Source of the DNA: Bradyrhizobium sp. WSM1417
GTDB lineage: Bacteria; Pseudomonadota; Alphaproteobacteria; Rhizobiales; Xanthobacteraceae
Length of the DNA: 64,000 nucleotides
Direction: 5' to 3'
Assembly: GCF_000515415.1 (NCBI RefSeq)
Contig: NZ_KI911783.1
Coordinates: 5,567,831-5,631,830 of the forward strand
A program made the translations under genes and the position numbers. Positions within the stretch are counted from its first letter, which is position 1. Every line of letters starts with the position of its first letter. Positions 42,195 through 51,628 of this stretch are shown in pieces. A model generated the notes under the pieces. It saw nothing but the letters and a program-made list of their open reading frames with translations, made no database searches and was not told the origin of the DNA.

Positions 42195-44882
42195 CTATTC
42201 CGCGGCCTGCTCGAGCGGCGCCACGCGCGGCAGGATGATCTGGATACGTGTGCCGCTGCCCGGTTCGGAATCCAGATCGAGCCGTCCGCCGAGCCTGTTC
42301 GTGACGATACTGTAGACGATGTGCAGCCCGAGACCAGTGCCGCCCTGGTCGCGCCGCGTCGTGAAGAACGGATCGAAGGCACGGCGGCGGACATCGAGCG
42401 ACATGCCGCAGCCATTGTCGGAGAAGATGATCTCGACATTGTCCTTGCCGGACTCGCGCACCTGGATGTCGATGGTCCCCGGCCGGCCGTCCGGAAAGGC
42501 GTGCGCCACCGCGTTGAGAAACAGATTGGTCAGCACCTGGCCGTACGGTCCAGGATAGCTGTTCATGGTCAGATCAGGCTGGCACTCGACATTGAGCGTC
42601 AGATTGTGCTTGCGCAGCCCGGGCCGCAGACTCATCACCACCTGCTCGGTGAGGTCACCGAGATCGAAGCTGCGTTGGTCCGAATAGTTGCGGTCGGCGG
42701 CGACCTGCTTGAACGACTGGATCAGCTCGGCGGCGCGGTTGAGATTGGAGACGAGCTGCGAGGACGCGTCGCGGCTGGTATGGAGAAAGTCGTTGAGCGC
42801 GGAGCGGCGCAGCTCGCCACGCTCGACCTCGGCGGTGAACATCGCGGTCTTGCGCTCCAGCGCGGAGGCGACCGTGAGGCTGATGCCGACGGGATTGTTG
42901 ACTTCGTGCGCGACGCCGGCGACGAGGCGCCCGAGCGCCGCCAGCTTCTCCGCTTCGATCAGCGAAGCCTGGGTCTCGCGCAGATTGCGTAGCGCGGTCT
43001 CGGCCGACTCCTTGGCTTTCCGCATCTCCTGCTCGCCGCGCTTGCGCTCGCCGATATCGAGCGCCACGGTGACGATCCGTTCGATCTCGCCTTCGGCATC
43101 GAGCAGCGGCAGCTTGTTGACGAGCCATTGCCGCATGTGGCCGGACGAATCAATGTACTCCTCTTCGTAGAAGCCGAGACCTTTTCGCAGCGTCAGCACG
43201 CGCTTGTCGCTCTCGTCGGACTTGGCCGCGCCGTAGCGCGACATCAGGTCGGCCGTGGTGCGGCCGAGCGCATCGCCGGGCTCGATTCCGAAGATGCCGG
43301 CCATGTAACGGTTCATCAGCACGTAGCGCAGGTCGCGGTCCTTGACGTTGATGACCGCGGGCACCGTGTCGATGACCTGCTGGAGCAGGCGCCGTCCTTC
43401 GGCAATGGCGTCTTCCGCGCGCTTCTGGTCGGTGATGTCGCGCAGCGTGCCCTCGTAGCGGACGATGTTGCCCGCCTCGTCGCGGACGCCGGTGGCACTG
43501 TCGGACAGCCACAGGATGTCGCCGCCGCGCTGGCGCACCTGGTATTCGAACTCGCGCACCATGCCGTCGCGGGCCATCAGCCGCTGATATTCGACGCGCG
43601 CCTCGGGATTGAGATAGATGGTGTGGGCGATGTCGTTGATGCTGTCGATCAGCTGCTGCGGGCTATCGTAGCCCATCATCCGCGCCAGCGCCGGATTGGC
43701 GTTGAGGAGGTCACCGGCCGGTGTCGTGACATAGATGCCGTCGACCGAGCCCTCGAACAGCTTCCGGTAGCTCTCTTCGGCGAGGCGCTGCTCGGTCAAT
43801 GCGCGCACCGCCGCCTCGCGTGCCGTGTCGGCCTCCTCCAGCGCGCGGCGGAACACTTCGGCCGCGCGTGCGATATCGCCGATCTCATTGTCGAGATCGG
43901 CGGACGGGATCGAGGTGTTCTTCTCGCCGGCTGCGAGCGCGCGGATCGACCGCGCGATCTGGGCGAGCGGACGGACCGTCCGCCGCACCACGAAGCCGGC
44001 CGCGAGAATGCCGATCAGCACGCCGATGGTACCGAGCACGATGCTCTGCCAGCGCGCCTCTGTCAGCGTGCGGGCGAAGTCGCGCGACAGCACGTGGCCG
44101 CGCCGGGCGCTGACCTCGCGCAGCAATTCGGTGACACGGCCGATCAGCCGGCCCTCGGTTCCCAGCACCTCGCGATCGATGTCGGCGATCTGCCGCTCAC
44201 GGACCGCGACCGCGATGATCGCCTCGGCGTAATTGTTGACGGCCGATCTGAGATTGGGATCGACGACGCCCATCGCCCGCATGCTCTGCGCCGCCAGCTC
44301 GGCCGCGGACGGGTTGCGCGCAAGCAATCCGAGCGCGATCCGGCTCTGCGCTTCCGACAGGCGGGACGCCAGCTCTCGGTCCCCCGTGCCGGAGACAGCC
44401 GCGTCGAACTGGTCGCGGAGCGGCGGCAGGCCGGCAAGCAGCTGGGCGCGGCGGTCGATCAAGGTCGAGATCCGCTCCAGGCCGCTGCGATAGGTCGCAA
44501 GCCGCTCGCTGACCCCGTCGATCATATCCTGCTGCTCGGGCACGAGCTCGATGCGGGTCTTCTTCAGGATGTCGCTGAGCGTCGAGGCCGCCTCGCCCAC
44601 CTGCTTGAACTGGATGCCGGCGCCGGGGTCGGTGACGAAGTCGCGCGCGGCGAGCCGCAGCTCGTTCATGCGGCGGTCGATGTCCTCGGCGAGGTCGCCG
44701 ACGCTCTGCAGCCGCTGCAGCTCGGCAAAGGTCGTGTCGATATGCCGGATCGCGATCACGCTCGCGGTCGAGGTGACGATGATCACCGCCAGCACCAGAA
44801 GGAAGCTGCCGAACGTGAGCTGGCCGATGGAGAGCGAGAATGTTCGCTTTTTCTCAGGGGTCGGCGTCAATTCGGCGGACAT
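42195..44882 (-). CDS. Large sensor histidine kinase with HAMP and PAS domains
   Basis: This 895-residue kinase has TM1 at about residues 20-45, a long helical periplasmic sensor, a second TM near 285-305 and HAMP (RRTVRPLAQIARSIRALAAG). Two PAS/PAC domains follow at about 380-490 and 505-620. The H-box is LGRLVAGVAHEVNNPVG (His in AHEVNNP), and HATPase boxes are NLFLNAVAHAFPDG, DNGCGM and GGTGLGLHIVYSIV. The AHEVNNP form is typical of the HPK4 class. No response regulator is adjacent. The signal is unknown; the sensor resembles helical bundle domains that bind small organics. Confidence 0.9.
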   Translation of the reverse strand: MSAELTPTPEKKRTFSLSIGQLTFGSFLLVLAVIIVTSTASVIAIRHIDTTFAELQRLQSVGDLAEDIDRRMNELRLAARDFVTDPGAGIQFKQVGEAASTLSDILKKTRIELVPEQQDMIDGVSERLATYRSGLERISTLIDRRAQLLAGLPPLRDQFDAAVSGTGDRELASRLSEAQSRIALGLLARNPSAAELAAQSMRAMGVVDPNLRSAVNNYAEAIIAVAVRERQIADIDREVLGTEGRLIGRVTELLREVSARRGHVLSRDFARTLTEARWQSIVLGTIGVLIGILAAGFVVRRTVRPLAQIARSIRALAAGEKNTSIPSADLDNEIGDIARAAEVFRRALEEADTAREAAVRALTEQRLAEESYRKLFEGSVDGIYVTTPAGDLLNANPALARMMGYDSPQQLIDSINDIAHTIYLNPEARVEYQRLMARDGMVREFEYQVRQRGGDILWLSDSATGVRDEAGNIVRYEGTLRDITDQKRAEDAIAEGRRLLQQVIDTVPAVINVKDRDLRYVLMNRYMAGIFGIEPGDALGRTTADLMSRYGAAKSDESDKRVLTLRKGLGFYEEEYIDSSGHMRQWLVNKLPLLDAEGEIERIVTVALDIGERKRGEQEMRKAKESAETALRNLRETQASLIEAEKLAALGRLVAGVAHEVNNPVGISLTVASALERKTAMFTAEVERGELRRSALNDFLHTSRDASSQLVSNLNRAAELIQSFKQVAADRNYSDQRSFDLGDLTEQVVMSLRPGLRKHNLTLNVECQPDLTMNSYPGPYGQVLTNLFLNAVAHAFPDGRPGTIDIQVRESGKDNVEIIFSDNGCGMSLDVRRRAFDPFFTTRRDQGGTGLGLHIVYSIVTNRLGGRLDLDSEPGSGTRIQIILPRVAPLEQAAE

Positions 44883-45006
44883 TGGTGATGTGAGGACCGG
44901 GCTATTGGAGCTCCAATATACGACGTATTGCGGTCCCGGGGGAACATGCGTCTGGCCGCCGAATATCCTTAATATTACAGCCCTGCCGCCCTCCTTGGCC
45001 CCGGCT

Positions 45007-45933
45007 TTATGACGTTTTGACACCGGCCGACCGCCCGGCCGGGATGGTCATGGCGGCGACGCCGAGGACGACGCAGGCAAGGCCGAGCCAGGCGGTCCGG
45101 CTCAGGCTCTCGCCGAGGAAGGCGACGCTGATGGCAACCCCGATCGGCACGCGGAGATAGGCCTGCGCGGTGGTGCCGACCGAGCCCAGGGTCTGGATCA
45201 GGCGGAAATAGATCACGAAGGCCGCGGCGGTCGAGAAGGTCGCCAGCGCGAGCAGCGCTAGCACGGAACTCAGCGAGGGCGACAGTGTCCAGGGCTGCTC
45301 GAGGATGAGCGAGGCCGGGATCAGCGCCGCCGCCCCGGCCAGCAACGAACCGGCCGCGGGCGCCATGGGATCGAGGCCCTTGAAGCCGCGACCGAAGATG
45401 GCGGCGCAGGCGTAGCAGATGGTGGCGGCAACGATGGCGGCCTCCGCGACGAGGCCGCTTCCGACATCATGGAAGGCATCGACGCCGACGATCAGCAGGA
45501 TGCCGGCCATGCCGGCGACCACGCCGACCAGCTTGCGCGGTGTCGTCGCCTCGTGACGCGTCACGACCGCCGTGAGCAGGAAGGTGAAGATCGGGCCTGC
45601 CGAGTTGAGGATGGTCGCAAGCGCGGCATCGACGTGGCGCTCGCCCCAGGCGATCAACGTCCAGGGGATCACGCTGTTGAGCACGGCCTGGAAGGCGAAG
45701 CGTTGCCAGGTCGCGGCATCCGTCGGAAGCCTAATGCCCCGCGCCCGCATGATCGCGAGCAGCAGCAGGCCCGCAATCGTGGTGCGCGCCGCGATCAGCG
45801 TGATCGGCGGAATGGTGGCGACGCCGAGCTTGATGAAGGTGTAGGAGCCGCCCCAGAGCGTTGCGAGCGCCAGCAGCAGCGCCAGCTCGACGGCGACGTT
45901 GTTGTCCTGCCGATTGTCCTGCCGGTTATCCAT
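45007..45933 (-). CDS. EamA/DMT-family transporter
   Basis: The 308-residue, ten-helix transporter is built from two EamA repeats: ALATLWGGSYTFIKLGVATI opens the first, and VAEAAIVAATICYACAAIFG opens the second. WGGSYTFIK is the typical helix-1 motif. It lies upstream of the large histidine kinase on the same strand with 124 bases between them. It is distantly similar to the DMT protein at 34377. Export of amino acids or small metabolites is the usual role; substrate unknown. Confidence 0.9.
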   Translation of the reverse strand: MDNRQDNRQDNNVAVELALLLALATLWGGSYTFIKLGVATIPPITLIAARTTIAGLLLLAIMRARGIRLPTDAATWQRFAFQAVLNSVIPWTLIAWGERHVDAALATILNSAGPIFTFLLTAVVTRHEATTPRKLVGVVAGMAGILLIVGVDAFHDVGSGLVAEAAIVAATICYACAAIFGRGFKGLDPMAPAAGSLLAGAAALIPASLILEQPWTLSPSLSSVLALLALATFSTAAAFVIYFRLIQTLGSVGTTAQAYLRVPIGVAISVAFLGESLSRTAWLGLACVVLGVAAMTIPAGRSAGVKTS

Positions 45934-46013
45934 GTCGCGCGCCCCGTCCCATTGTCAGGGACGGAACCTAGCGCGTCTACCCTCGCCGATACTTCGCTTT
46001 GTGTCGAAGTGTC

Positions 46014-46829
46014 CTAGCCGACTGCCCCGACCTCGAACACTTCGCCGTCGTAGCCGGCCTCGCGGGGAATGCGGAGCTGGCGGCCGGTTTCGGTCTTGGT
46101 CATGACCGGCATCACCGTCACGACGGACATGCCGCGGGCGTGCTTCAGCGCCGCGCTCACGCTCGACTGCTTGGCGAGCCGGATCAGGTTGCGCGTGGTC
46201 GGGAACGGCAGCTTGAAGCGGCCGCTCTCGCCACCCTCCACCGCCTCGCGCGGCGAGACCCAGATCGAGTCGGTCGACTCCCGGCCGTCATGTGCGCCGA
46301 GCTGGTCGGGCGGTGCTGCCGCAAGGAAGAACCAGGTGTCGAAACGTTTTGGCATCCCCTCGGGCGTGATCCAGTGCGCGTAAGGCACGAGCGTATCGAG
46401 CGCGAGCTGGAGGCCGTTATCGGCCAGAATGCTCAGGAAGCTGACCTTGTGCTCGTTGAGCGCGACGCGATGCGCATCGGCGATTTCGCCGGCGCGCTTG
46501 GCGTCAACAGGCGTGCCCGAGTCTTTCGAGCGCGCCAGCAGGATGCCGCTTTCCTCAAAGGTCTCGCGGATCGCGGCGATACGAAATCCGCGGTCCGCTT
46601 CACTCAGGCCCTCGCCGCCCGAATACAGATCGGACCGCGCGACGATCTCCTGATCGCCGGCATCGACGCTGCCACCGGGAAACACCAGCGCGCCCGAATT
46701 GAACTCGATCTGATGATGGCGCACCATCATGAAGACTTCGATTTCGTCGCGGCTTTTGCCGTCGACCTTCACGCCGTCGCGCAGCAGGAGGATCGTCGAC
46801 GCGGGGCGCGATGCTGATGCCTCGGCCAT
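46014..46829 (-). CDS. NUDIX hydrolase
   Basis: This 271-residue protein has its Nudix box around residue 85-105: GFRIAAIRETFEESGILLAR keeps the RE-x2-EE-x-G core. The substrate-loop FNSGALVFPGGSVDAGD precedes it, and TWFFLAAAPPDQ lies further on. The length and layout match the long acyl-CoA/nucleotide diphosphatase-like group (NUDT19/NudL-like). It is the last gene of the leftward lipid operon, starting four bases after the DapA-like stop. It may hydrolyse CoA esters or nucleotides; inference. Confidence 0.87.
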   Translation of the reverse strand: MAEASASRPASTILLLRDGVKVDGKSRDEIEVFMMVRHHQIEFNSGALVFPGGSVDAGDQEIVARSDLYSGGEGLSEADRGFRIAAIRETFEESGILLARSKDSGTPVDAKRAGEIADAHRVALNEHKVSFLSILADNGLQLALDTLVPYAHWITPEGMPKRFDTWFFLAAAPPDQLGAHDGRESTDSIWVSPREAVEGGESGRFKLPFPTTRNLIRLAKQSSVSAALKHARGMSVVTVMPVMTKTETGRQLRIPREAGYDGEVFEVGAVG

Positions 46830-46833
46830 TCGA

Positions 46834-47787
46834 TTAACCTGCTGCGCTGGATTGCGGGCCGAGATTGGCGCGCTTGTCGACGCGCGCGACGCGCGACAGC
46901 AGGTACTCGACCTCGGCCTTCGCCGCCGGCGTGATGGTGGCGCCGGGCTTGCGCTGGGCGCTGGAGGCAATGATGCCGCGCTTCTGCAGCACGTATTTGC
47001 GTACGGCAAGGCCAGCACCAGGCTGCTGCTCGTAGCGGATCAGCGGCAGATGCGCGTCGAACAGATCATGGGCGGCGTCGCGCTTGCCTTCCTTCGAAAG
47101 TCGCACGACGTCGATCAGAAGCTCGGGGAAGGCATAGCCGGTCATGGCGCCGTCGGCGCCGCGCTCCATCTCGAAGTCGAGAAAGAGCCCGCCATTGCCG
47201 CAGAGGATCGAGAGCGGCCGCAGCGAACCGTCTTTCTGGAAATTGCGCAGCGTCGAGATCTTTTCCAGCCCCGGCCAGTCCTCGTGCTTGAGCATCACGC
47301 AGTTGGGATTGTCGGTGACGATCTTGCGGATCACAGCGGGGGTGAACACCACCGACAAGGTCAGCGGATAGTCCTGGAGCACCCAGGGCACGTCGGGGCC
47401 AATCGCCTCGGCCGCCTGCTTGTAATAGCCGATGATCTGGTCGTCGGTCCGCAACGACGGCGGCGGCGCGATCATCACACCGGCCGCACCGGCCTCCATC
47501 GAGGCCTTCGTCAGCGAGCGCATGGTGGCAAAGCCGGGCGCGGAGACGCCGACGATAACCTGCATTGTCTTGGCCCGCTTGACGAAGCGTACCGCCACCT
47601 GCTCGGCCTCGGCGGCATCGAGCTTCGGCGCCTCACCGAGGATCCCTAACACCGTGACGCCGTCGCAGCCGACCTCCTCGTAGAAATCGGTCAGGCGGTC
47701 GATCGAGCGCTCGTCGATTCGGCCGTCATCGTGGAACGGCGTCGGCGCGATTGCGAAGGTGCCCTTGGCGTCGGCGGTGAGTTTCAT
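46834..47787 (-). CDS. DapA-like class I lyase/aldolase
   Basis: This 317-residue TIM-barrel protein of the dihydrodipicolinate synthase family has GILGEAPKLDAAE (GxxGE-type loop) near residue 48, the Tyr of LQDYPL near 138 and the Schiff-base Lys in VMLKHED near 165. These residues define N-acetylneuraminate lyase/DapA chemistry (pyruvate-type aldol cleavage). It is unusual next to beta-oxidation genes; it may process a keto acid released from the substrate. The start at 47787 comes before a family-typical MKLTADAKGTFAIAPTPF. Confidence 0.85.
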   Translation of the reverse strand: MKLTADAKGTFAIAPTPFHDDGRIDERSIDRLTDFYEEVGCDGVTVLGILGEAPKLDAAEAEQVAVRFVKRAKTMQVIVGVSAPGFATMRSLTKASMEAGAAGVMIAPPPSLRTDDQIIGYYKQAAEAIGPDVPWVLQDYPLTLSVVFTPAVIRKIVTDNPNCVMLKHEDWPGLEKISTLRNFQKDGSLRPLSILCGNGGLFLDFEMERGADGAMTGYAFPELLIDVVRLSKEGKRDAAHDLFDAHLPLIRYEQQPGAGLAVRKYVLQKRGIIASSAQRKPGATITPAAKAEVEYLLSRVARVDKRANLGPQSSAAG

Positions 47788-47815
47788 CGTTGTCCTTGTT
47801 TCTCTCTGTCGATGG

Positions 47816-48694
47816 CTAAAACCGCCGCGCCCCCATCTTGATCTGCTCTTCGGAGAAGAAGATCTCCTTGGCATGATCGGCGATGTCCTGGGCCTTCCAG
47901 CCCGTGTGCGGCGGCTTCCAGCCGTCCATTTCCATCATCCGCATTTCGCGCACGCCGCGGGGCCCGGACACACCCAGCACCTTGCCGGTCTGGTCGCCGG
48001 ACAAGTCGCTGACCATGTATAGCACGGCCGGCGCGATGCCGTCCGGCCCCAGCGCCGCGCCGGGGTTCTCCTTATAGCGGGGCAGGTCTGCGGTCATGCG
48101 GGTCAGCGCGCCCGGCGCAAGCGTCCAGATCCGGATGTTGTATTTGCGGCCCTCGATCGCCAGCACGTTGGACAGGCCCCAGATGCCGCCCTTGGCCGCG
48201 CCGTAATTGCTCTGGCCGAAATTGCCGATCAGGCCCGAGGTCGAGGAGGTGTTGACGATGACGCCGCCGCCGTTTTCCCGCATCCAGCGAAACACCGGCA
48301 TGGTGCAACAAAAGGTGCCCTTCAGATGCACCTTGATGACCTTGTCCCAGTCGGACTCAGAGGCCTTGGCGAAGGTCTGGTCGCGCAGGATGCCGGCATT
48401 GTTGACGAGGATGTCGGCGCGGCCGAAATGCTTGATGGCGTCGTCGAACACCGACTGGCCGCCTTCCATGGTGGAGATGTCGGCGCCATTGGCGACCGCC
48501 TTGCCGCCCTCGGCCTTGATCGCATCCACCACGAGCTGCGCCATCGACGTGTCGGCGCCGGAGCCGTCACGGGGACCGCCGAGGTCGTTGACGACGACGG
48601 AGGCCCCTTCCCGCGCGAACAGCTTCGCGTAGGCCTCACCGAGTCCCCCGCCCGCGCCGGTGATCAGCGCAACCTTGCCGTCGAGTAGTCCCAT
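47816..48694 (-). CDS. SDR 3-hydroxyacyl-CoA dehydrogenase, HSD17B4-like
   Basis: The protein has 292 residues. The cofactor motif is ITGAGGGLGEAYAKLFAREG, with VVVNDLGGPRDGSG just after it, a hallmark of the multifunctional-enzyme-2 (HSD17B4) dehydrogenase group. NNAGILRD and catalytic YGAAK are present, and a C-terminal extension IADHAKEIFFSEEQI continues beyond classical SDRs. It likely oxidises 3-hydroxyacyl-CoA with NAD+. It follows the MaoC hydratase gene across a large palindromic repeat and precedes the DapA-like gene. The start at 48694 is the family-typical MGLLDGKVALITGAG. Confidence 0.9.
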   Translation of the reverse strand: MGLLDGKVALITGAGGGLGEAYAKLFAREGASVVVNDLGGPRDGSGADTSMAQLVVDAIKAEGGKAVANGADISTMEGGQSVFDDAIKHFGRADILVNNAGILRDQTFAKASESDWDKVIKVHLKGTFCCTMPVFRWMRENGGGVIVNTSSTSGLIGNFGQSNYGAAKGGIWGLSNVLAIEGRKYNIRIWTLAPGALTRMTADLPRYKENPGAALGPDGIAPAVLYMVSDLSGDQTGKVLGVSGPRGVREMRMMEMDGWKPPHTGWKAQDIADHAKEIFFSEEQIKMGARRF

Positions 48695-48720
48695 GGTGGC
48701 GTCTCCCTGTTTGTTTTTTA

Positions 48721-48850
48721 CCTCGCCCCGCTTGCGGGGAGAGGTCGGATCGCCCTTGCGATCCGGGTGAGGGGGTACAGGTCTCACTACCGTCTCGGCT
48801 GGTGGAGAGAGCCCCTCACCCCACCCTCTCCCCGCAAGAGCGGGGCGAGG
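48721..48850. repeat. Large extragenic inverted repeat within the lipid operon
   Basis: The left arm 48721-48744 (CCTCGCCCCGCTTGCGGGGA, continuing GAGG) pairs with the right arm 48825-48850 (CCTCTCCCCGCAAGAGCGGG, continuing). A second pair, GGTGAGGGG/CCCCTCACC, lies inside. This is a typical CCTCTCCCCG-type rhizobial element; it could reduce read-through between the MaoC and SDR genes. Confidence 0.8.
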
Positions 48851-48872
48851 GAGACCACGGCCGTCCCGTGTG

Positions 48873-49733
48873 CTAACCCAGCACCGTCTTGCCGTTCTTG
48901 ATCACGGTGACGCCGCGCGACTTCACCTTGGCTTCGAACGAGATCACGCTGCCGTCCTTCCAGAGGTCCATGGTCACGGTTTCGCCGGGATAGACCGGCG
49001 AGGAGAACCGCGCGACGTGCTGGCGGAAGGCGGAGGCGTCGTAGTCGGCATAGGTCTGCAGCACGCCGCGGCAGGTGATACCGTAGGTGCACATGCCGTG
49101 CAGGATCGGACGCGGAAAGCCGGCCTTCTTCGCGAACTCAGGGTCGGAGTGCAGCGGGTTGCGGTCGCCGCAGAGACGATAGACCAGCGCCTGGTCGGGG
49201 CGCGTGACGATGTCGATCGTCCTGTCGGGTGCGCGCGAAGGGATCTTGTGGGGATCCGGCTGGGTCAGGTTCGGCCCGCCAAAGCCGCCATCGCCGCGGG
49301 CGAAGCGGGAGGCGACCAGCGTTGCCAGCTTCTCGCCCTTCTCGTTCTTGAGCACGGTCTGGTGGCTGATGACGACGCCCTTGTCCTTGCCCTTGTCGTA
49401 GACTTCGACAACGGAGGAATCGGCGGTGATGTGCGCGGCGACCGGCAGCGGCTGGTGGAAGGTGATGTCGCGCTCGCCGTCGACCACCATCACGCGGTTG
49501 AGATTCATCTCGCCCGGACCCGCGCCCCACGCCGCGACGGAGGCGAAGGTCGGCACCACCTTGAGCGGCCGCGGCGTCAACGTGCCCTCGTTGACGAAGG
49601 CGAGCTCGTTCTCGTCCATCGGATCGGCGCCGAGGCCGATACCGTAGGCATAGAGCATCACTTCGCGGTCGGTGTAGGAATATTTCTGGCCGAGGTTTTT
49701 GAGGCCTTTGAGTTCGTCGTATCTGGCGGACAT
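48873..49733 (-). CDS. MaoC-family enoyl-CoA hydratase 2
   Basis: The 286-residue protein has two hot-dog folds. The first runs from DREVMLYAYGIGLGADPMDE; the second has the hydratase-2 signature YRLCGDRNPLHSDPEFAKKA (catalytic Asp and His) followed by GFPRPILHGMCTYGI. This matches the hydratase part of the peroxisomal multifunctional enzyme. It hydrates enoyl-CoA to (R)-3-hydroxyacyl-CoA for the neighbouring SDR. GGAGGAAAC precedes the ATG. It lies between two extragenic repeats in the thiolase operon. Confidence 0.92.
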   Translation of the reverse strand: MSARYDELKGLKNLGQKYSYTDREVMLYAYGIGLGADPMDENELAFVNEGTLTPRPLKVVPTFASVAAWGAGPGEMNLNRVMVVDGERDITFHQPLPVAAHITADSSVVEVYDKGKDKGVVISHQTVLKNEKGEKLATLVASRFARGDGGFGGPNLTQPDPHKIPSRAPDRTIDIVTRPDQALVYRLCGDRNPLHSDPEFAKKAGFPRPILHGMCTYGITCRGVLQTYADYDASAFRQHVARFSSPVYPGETVTMDLWKDGSVISFEAKVKSRGVTVIKNGKTVLG

Positions 49734-49776
49734 TTTTGTTGTTTCCTCCCGAATGTCTTCGGCACCGCCAGTTGAA

Positions 49777-49925
49777 GTGCCCTCTCCCCTTGTGGGAGAG
49801 GGCAGCGAGGACGGTGCAACAAACTCACTTGGGTGAGGGGTTGCTTCCGCAGTGAAAGCTTTCTCCGCGGAGAGATACCCCTCATCCGGCGCTTCGCGCC
49901 ACCTTCTCCCGCAAGGGGAGAAGGA
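49777..49925. repeat. Extragenic inverted repeat between DUF35 and MaoC genes
   Basis: The left part has CCCTCTCCCCTTGTGGGAGA (49780-49799) and the right part CCTTCTCCCGCAAGGGGAGA (49902-49921), each a hairpin and together an imperfect long palindrome, with GGGTGAGGGG/CCCCTCATCC inside. Same family as the element at 48721. Confidence 0.75.
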
Positions 49926-49933
49926 AGAAGCAA

Positions 49934-50323
49934 CTACGCCGGCGTGAAGAACGGCAGCGGCGCGCCATCGGTCGGCTTGAACACCACCTTCACCTTCTGG
50001 CCGATCTTCAACGTCGTCAAATCGCAATCGACGAAATTGGTCTGGAGCGACGGCCCCTCCTTCAGCGTGACGTACCCGATCGCGTAGGGGCCGGTCGGCG
50101 ACTTCCGCATCAAGCTGTAAGTGTAGATCGTGCCTTCGCCCGAAGACTCCTCCCACACCGTCTTGTCGGAGTAGCAGAACGGGCAGATCGCGCGCGGGAA
50201 GTAATGCGCCTCGCCGCAGGCGGTGCAGCGCTTGATCATGAACTTGCCCTCTTTGGCCGCGTCCCAAAACGCGGCCGTCTCGGGGTTGGTCACCGGGGCC
50301 GGATATTTCTTAGCTTCGCTCAT
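49934..50323 (-). CDS. DUF35 zinc-ribbon/OB-fold protein
   Basis: This 129-residue protein has an N-terminal helix (PAPVTNPETAAFWDAAKEGK), a zinc ribbon RCTACGEAHYFPRAICPFC with two Cys pairs, and an OB-fold with GTIYTYSLMRKSPTGPYAIG. DUF35 proteins bind acyl-CoA-handling thiolases as obligatory partners, as in ChsH2 and related sterol systems. Its ATG overlaps the thiolase stop (TGATG), so the two are co-translated and probably form a complex. Confidence 0.9.
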   Translation of the reverse strand: MSEAKKYPAPVTNPETAAFWDAAKEGKFMIKRCTACGEAHYFPRAICPFCYSDKTVWEESSGEGTIYTYSLMRKSPTGPYAIGYVTLKEGPSLQTNFVDCDLTTLKIGQKVKVVFKPTDGAPLPFFTPA

Positions 50324-51480
50324 CACACGCGCTCCAGAATCGCAGTCGAGGCGGCGTGGCGAACACCCAAAAGCCCGCCGGTGCCGTGGGCGATGGCGAG
50401 GTCGCAATTCTTGACCTGCACCTTCGGATGCGCCTCGCCGCGCAGCTGCCGCACCGCCTCGAGGATCTTGGTCATCCCGCCGCGGTTGACGGGATGGTTG
50501 CTGCAGAGGCCACCGCCATCGGTGTTGAACGGCAGCTTGCCGACGCCCGAGATCAGATTGCCGTCAGCAACGAACTTGCCGCCCTCGCCCTTCTTGCAGA
50601 AACCGAGGTCCTCGAGCTGCATCAAGACGGTGATGGTGAAGCTGTCGTAGATCGAGGCGTATTTGATGTCCTTCGGCGTGATGCCGGCCTCCTCGAACGC
50701 ACGCGGGCCGGACCAGATTCCGGCAGAGTATGTGAGGTCGAGATCCTTGCCGCCGCGCGGGCCCTTCATCGCCTCGCCATGGCCGATCAGCTTGACCAGC
50801 GGCTTCTTCAGGCTCTTGGCGATTTCAGGCGTGGTCACGAGCAGCGCGCCGCCGCCGTCGGAGACGACGCAGCAATCCATGCGATGCAAGGGATCGGAGA
50901 TCATCGGCGAGTTCAGGACGTCCTCGACGGTGACGACGTCCTTGAGCATCGCATGTGGATTGTATTGCGCGTGGTGCGAGGCCGCGACCTTGATCCAGGC
51001 GAGCTGCTCGCTGGTGGTGCCATAGTCGTGCATGTGGCGCATGGCACACATGCCGTAGGCATTGTGCGTGGTCGCGCCGTAAGCCGTCTCGAAATCGGCC
51101 TCGGCGCCGGCCGCGCGCGGCGGCATCGCCCCGGTGCGCGGCTTGCCGGCCAGCGTGATCAGCGCGATCGAGCACTTGCCCGCGGCGATGGCTTCGGCGG
51201 CATGGCCGAGATGGATGATGTAGGAACAGCCCCCGGTTTCGGTTGAATCGACATGGCGGAGTTTCTTGGTGTTGAGGCCGAGATAATCGACCATCGGCCA
51301 GGCGCCGCCCGGGGCATCGCCGGCGCAGAAATAGCCGTCGACATCGTCCTTGCTGAGCCCGGCATCCTCGATCGCGCCCTTGGCGACCTCGGCATGGAGC
51401 TGCGCGGTGGATTTGTCCGGCGCGTGCCGGGTCGGGTGTTCGTAGATCCCGGCAATGTAGGCCTTGCCCTTGATGGTCAA
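50323..51480 (-). CDS. SCP2-type thiolase
   Basis: This 385-residue thiolase-fold protein lacks standard beta-ketothiolase motifs but fits the SCP2/lipid-transfer group: VDSTETGGCSYIIHLGHAAE holds the presumed active Cys85, and the C-terminal HGTGGLLGVRHAA supplies the catalytic His region. It is the first gene of an operon with DUF35, MaoC and SDR genes. The SCP2-thiolase plus DUF35 arrangement is typical of sterol or branched acyl-CoA degradation, where the pair acts as thiolase or retro-aldolase. No acyl-CoA ligase or dehydrogenase gene is nearby. Confidence 0.9.
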   Translation of the reverse strand: MTIKGKAYIAGIYEHPTRHAPDKSTAQLHAEVAKGAIEDAGLSKDDVDGYFCAGDAPGGAWPMVDYLGLNTKKLRHVDSTETGGCSYIIHLGHAAEAIAAGKCSIALITLAGKPRTGAMPPRAAGAEADFETAYGATTHNAYGMCAMRHMHDYGTTSEQLAWIKVAASHHAQYNPHAMLKDVVTVEDVLNSPMISDPLHRMDCCVVSDGGGALLVTTPEIAKSLKKPLVKLIGHGEAMKGPRGGKDLDLTYSAGIWSGPRAFEEAGITPKDIKYASIYDSFTITVLMQLEDLGFCKKGEGGKFVADGNLISGVGKLPFNTDGGGLCSNHPVNRGGMTKILEAVRQLRGEAHPKVQVKNCDLAIAHGTGGLLGVRHAASTAILERV

Positions 51481-51628
51481 ATAAGGTCTCCGCTAGCGTT
51501 TCTCGCTTCCGGTTTTTTCTGAACCGCTGCTGCCCTGTTGGCAAGCGCGGAAATATTCCGCCGGGCGAGAGGGTAGCGGACTGGCGCAAATCGCCGAGGT
51601 GCGGTGGGAGGGCCTCTGCTTCCGGAAT

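Noticed and set aside
43128..44888. 586-codon plus-strand frame opposite the large histidine kinase
   Set aside because: Antisense shadow; kinase boxes and PAS domains establish the minus strand.
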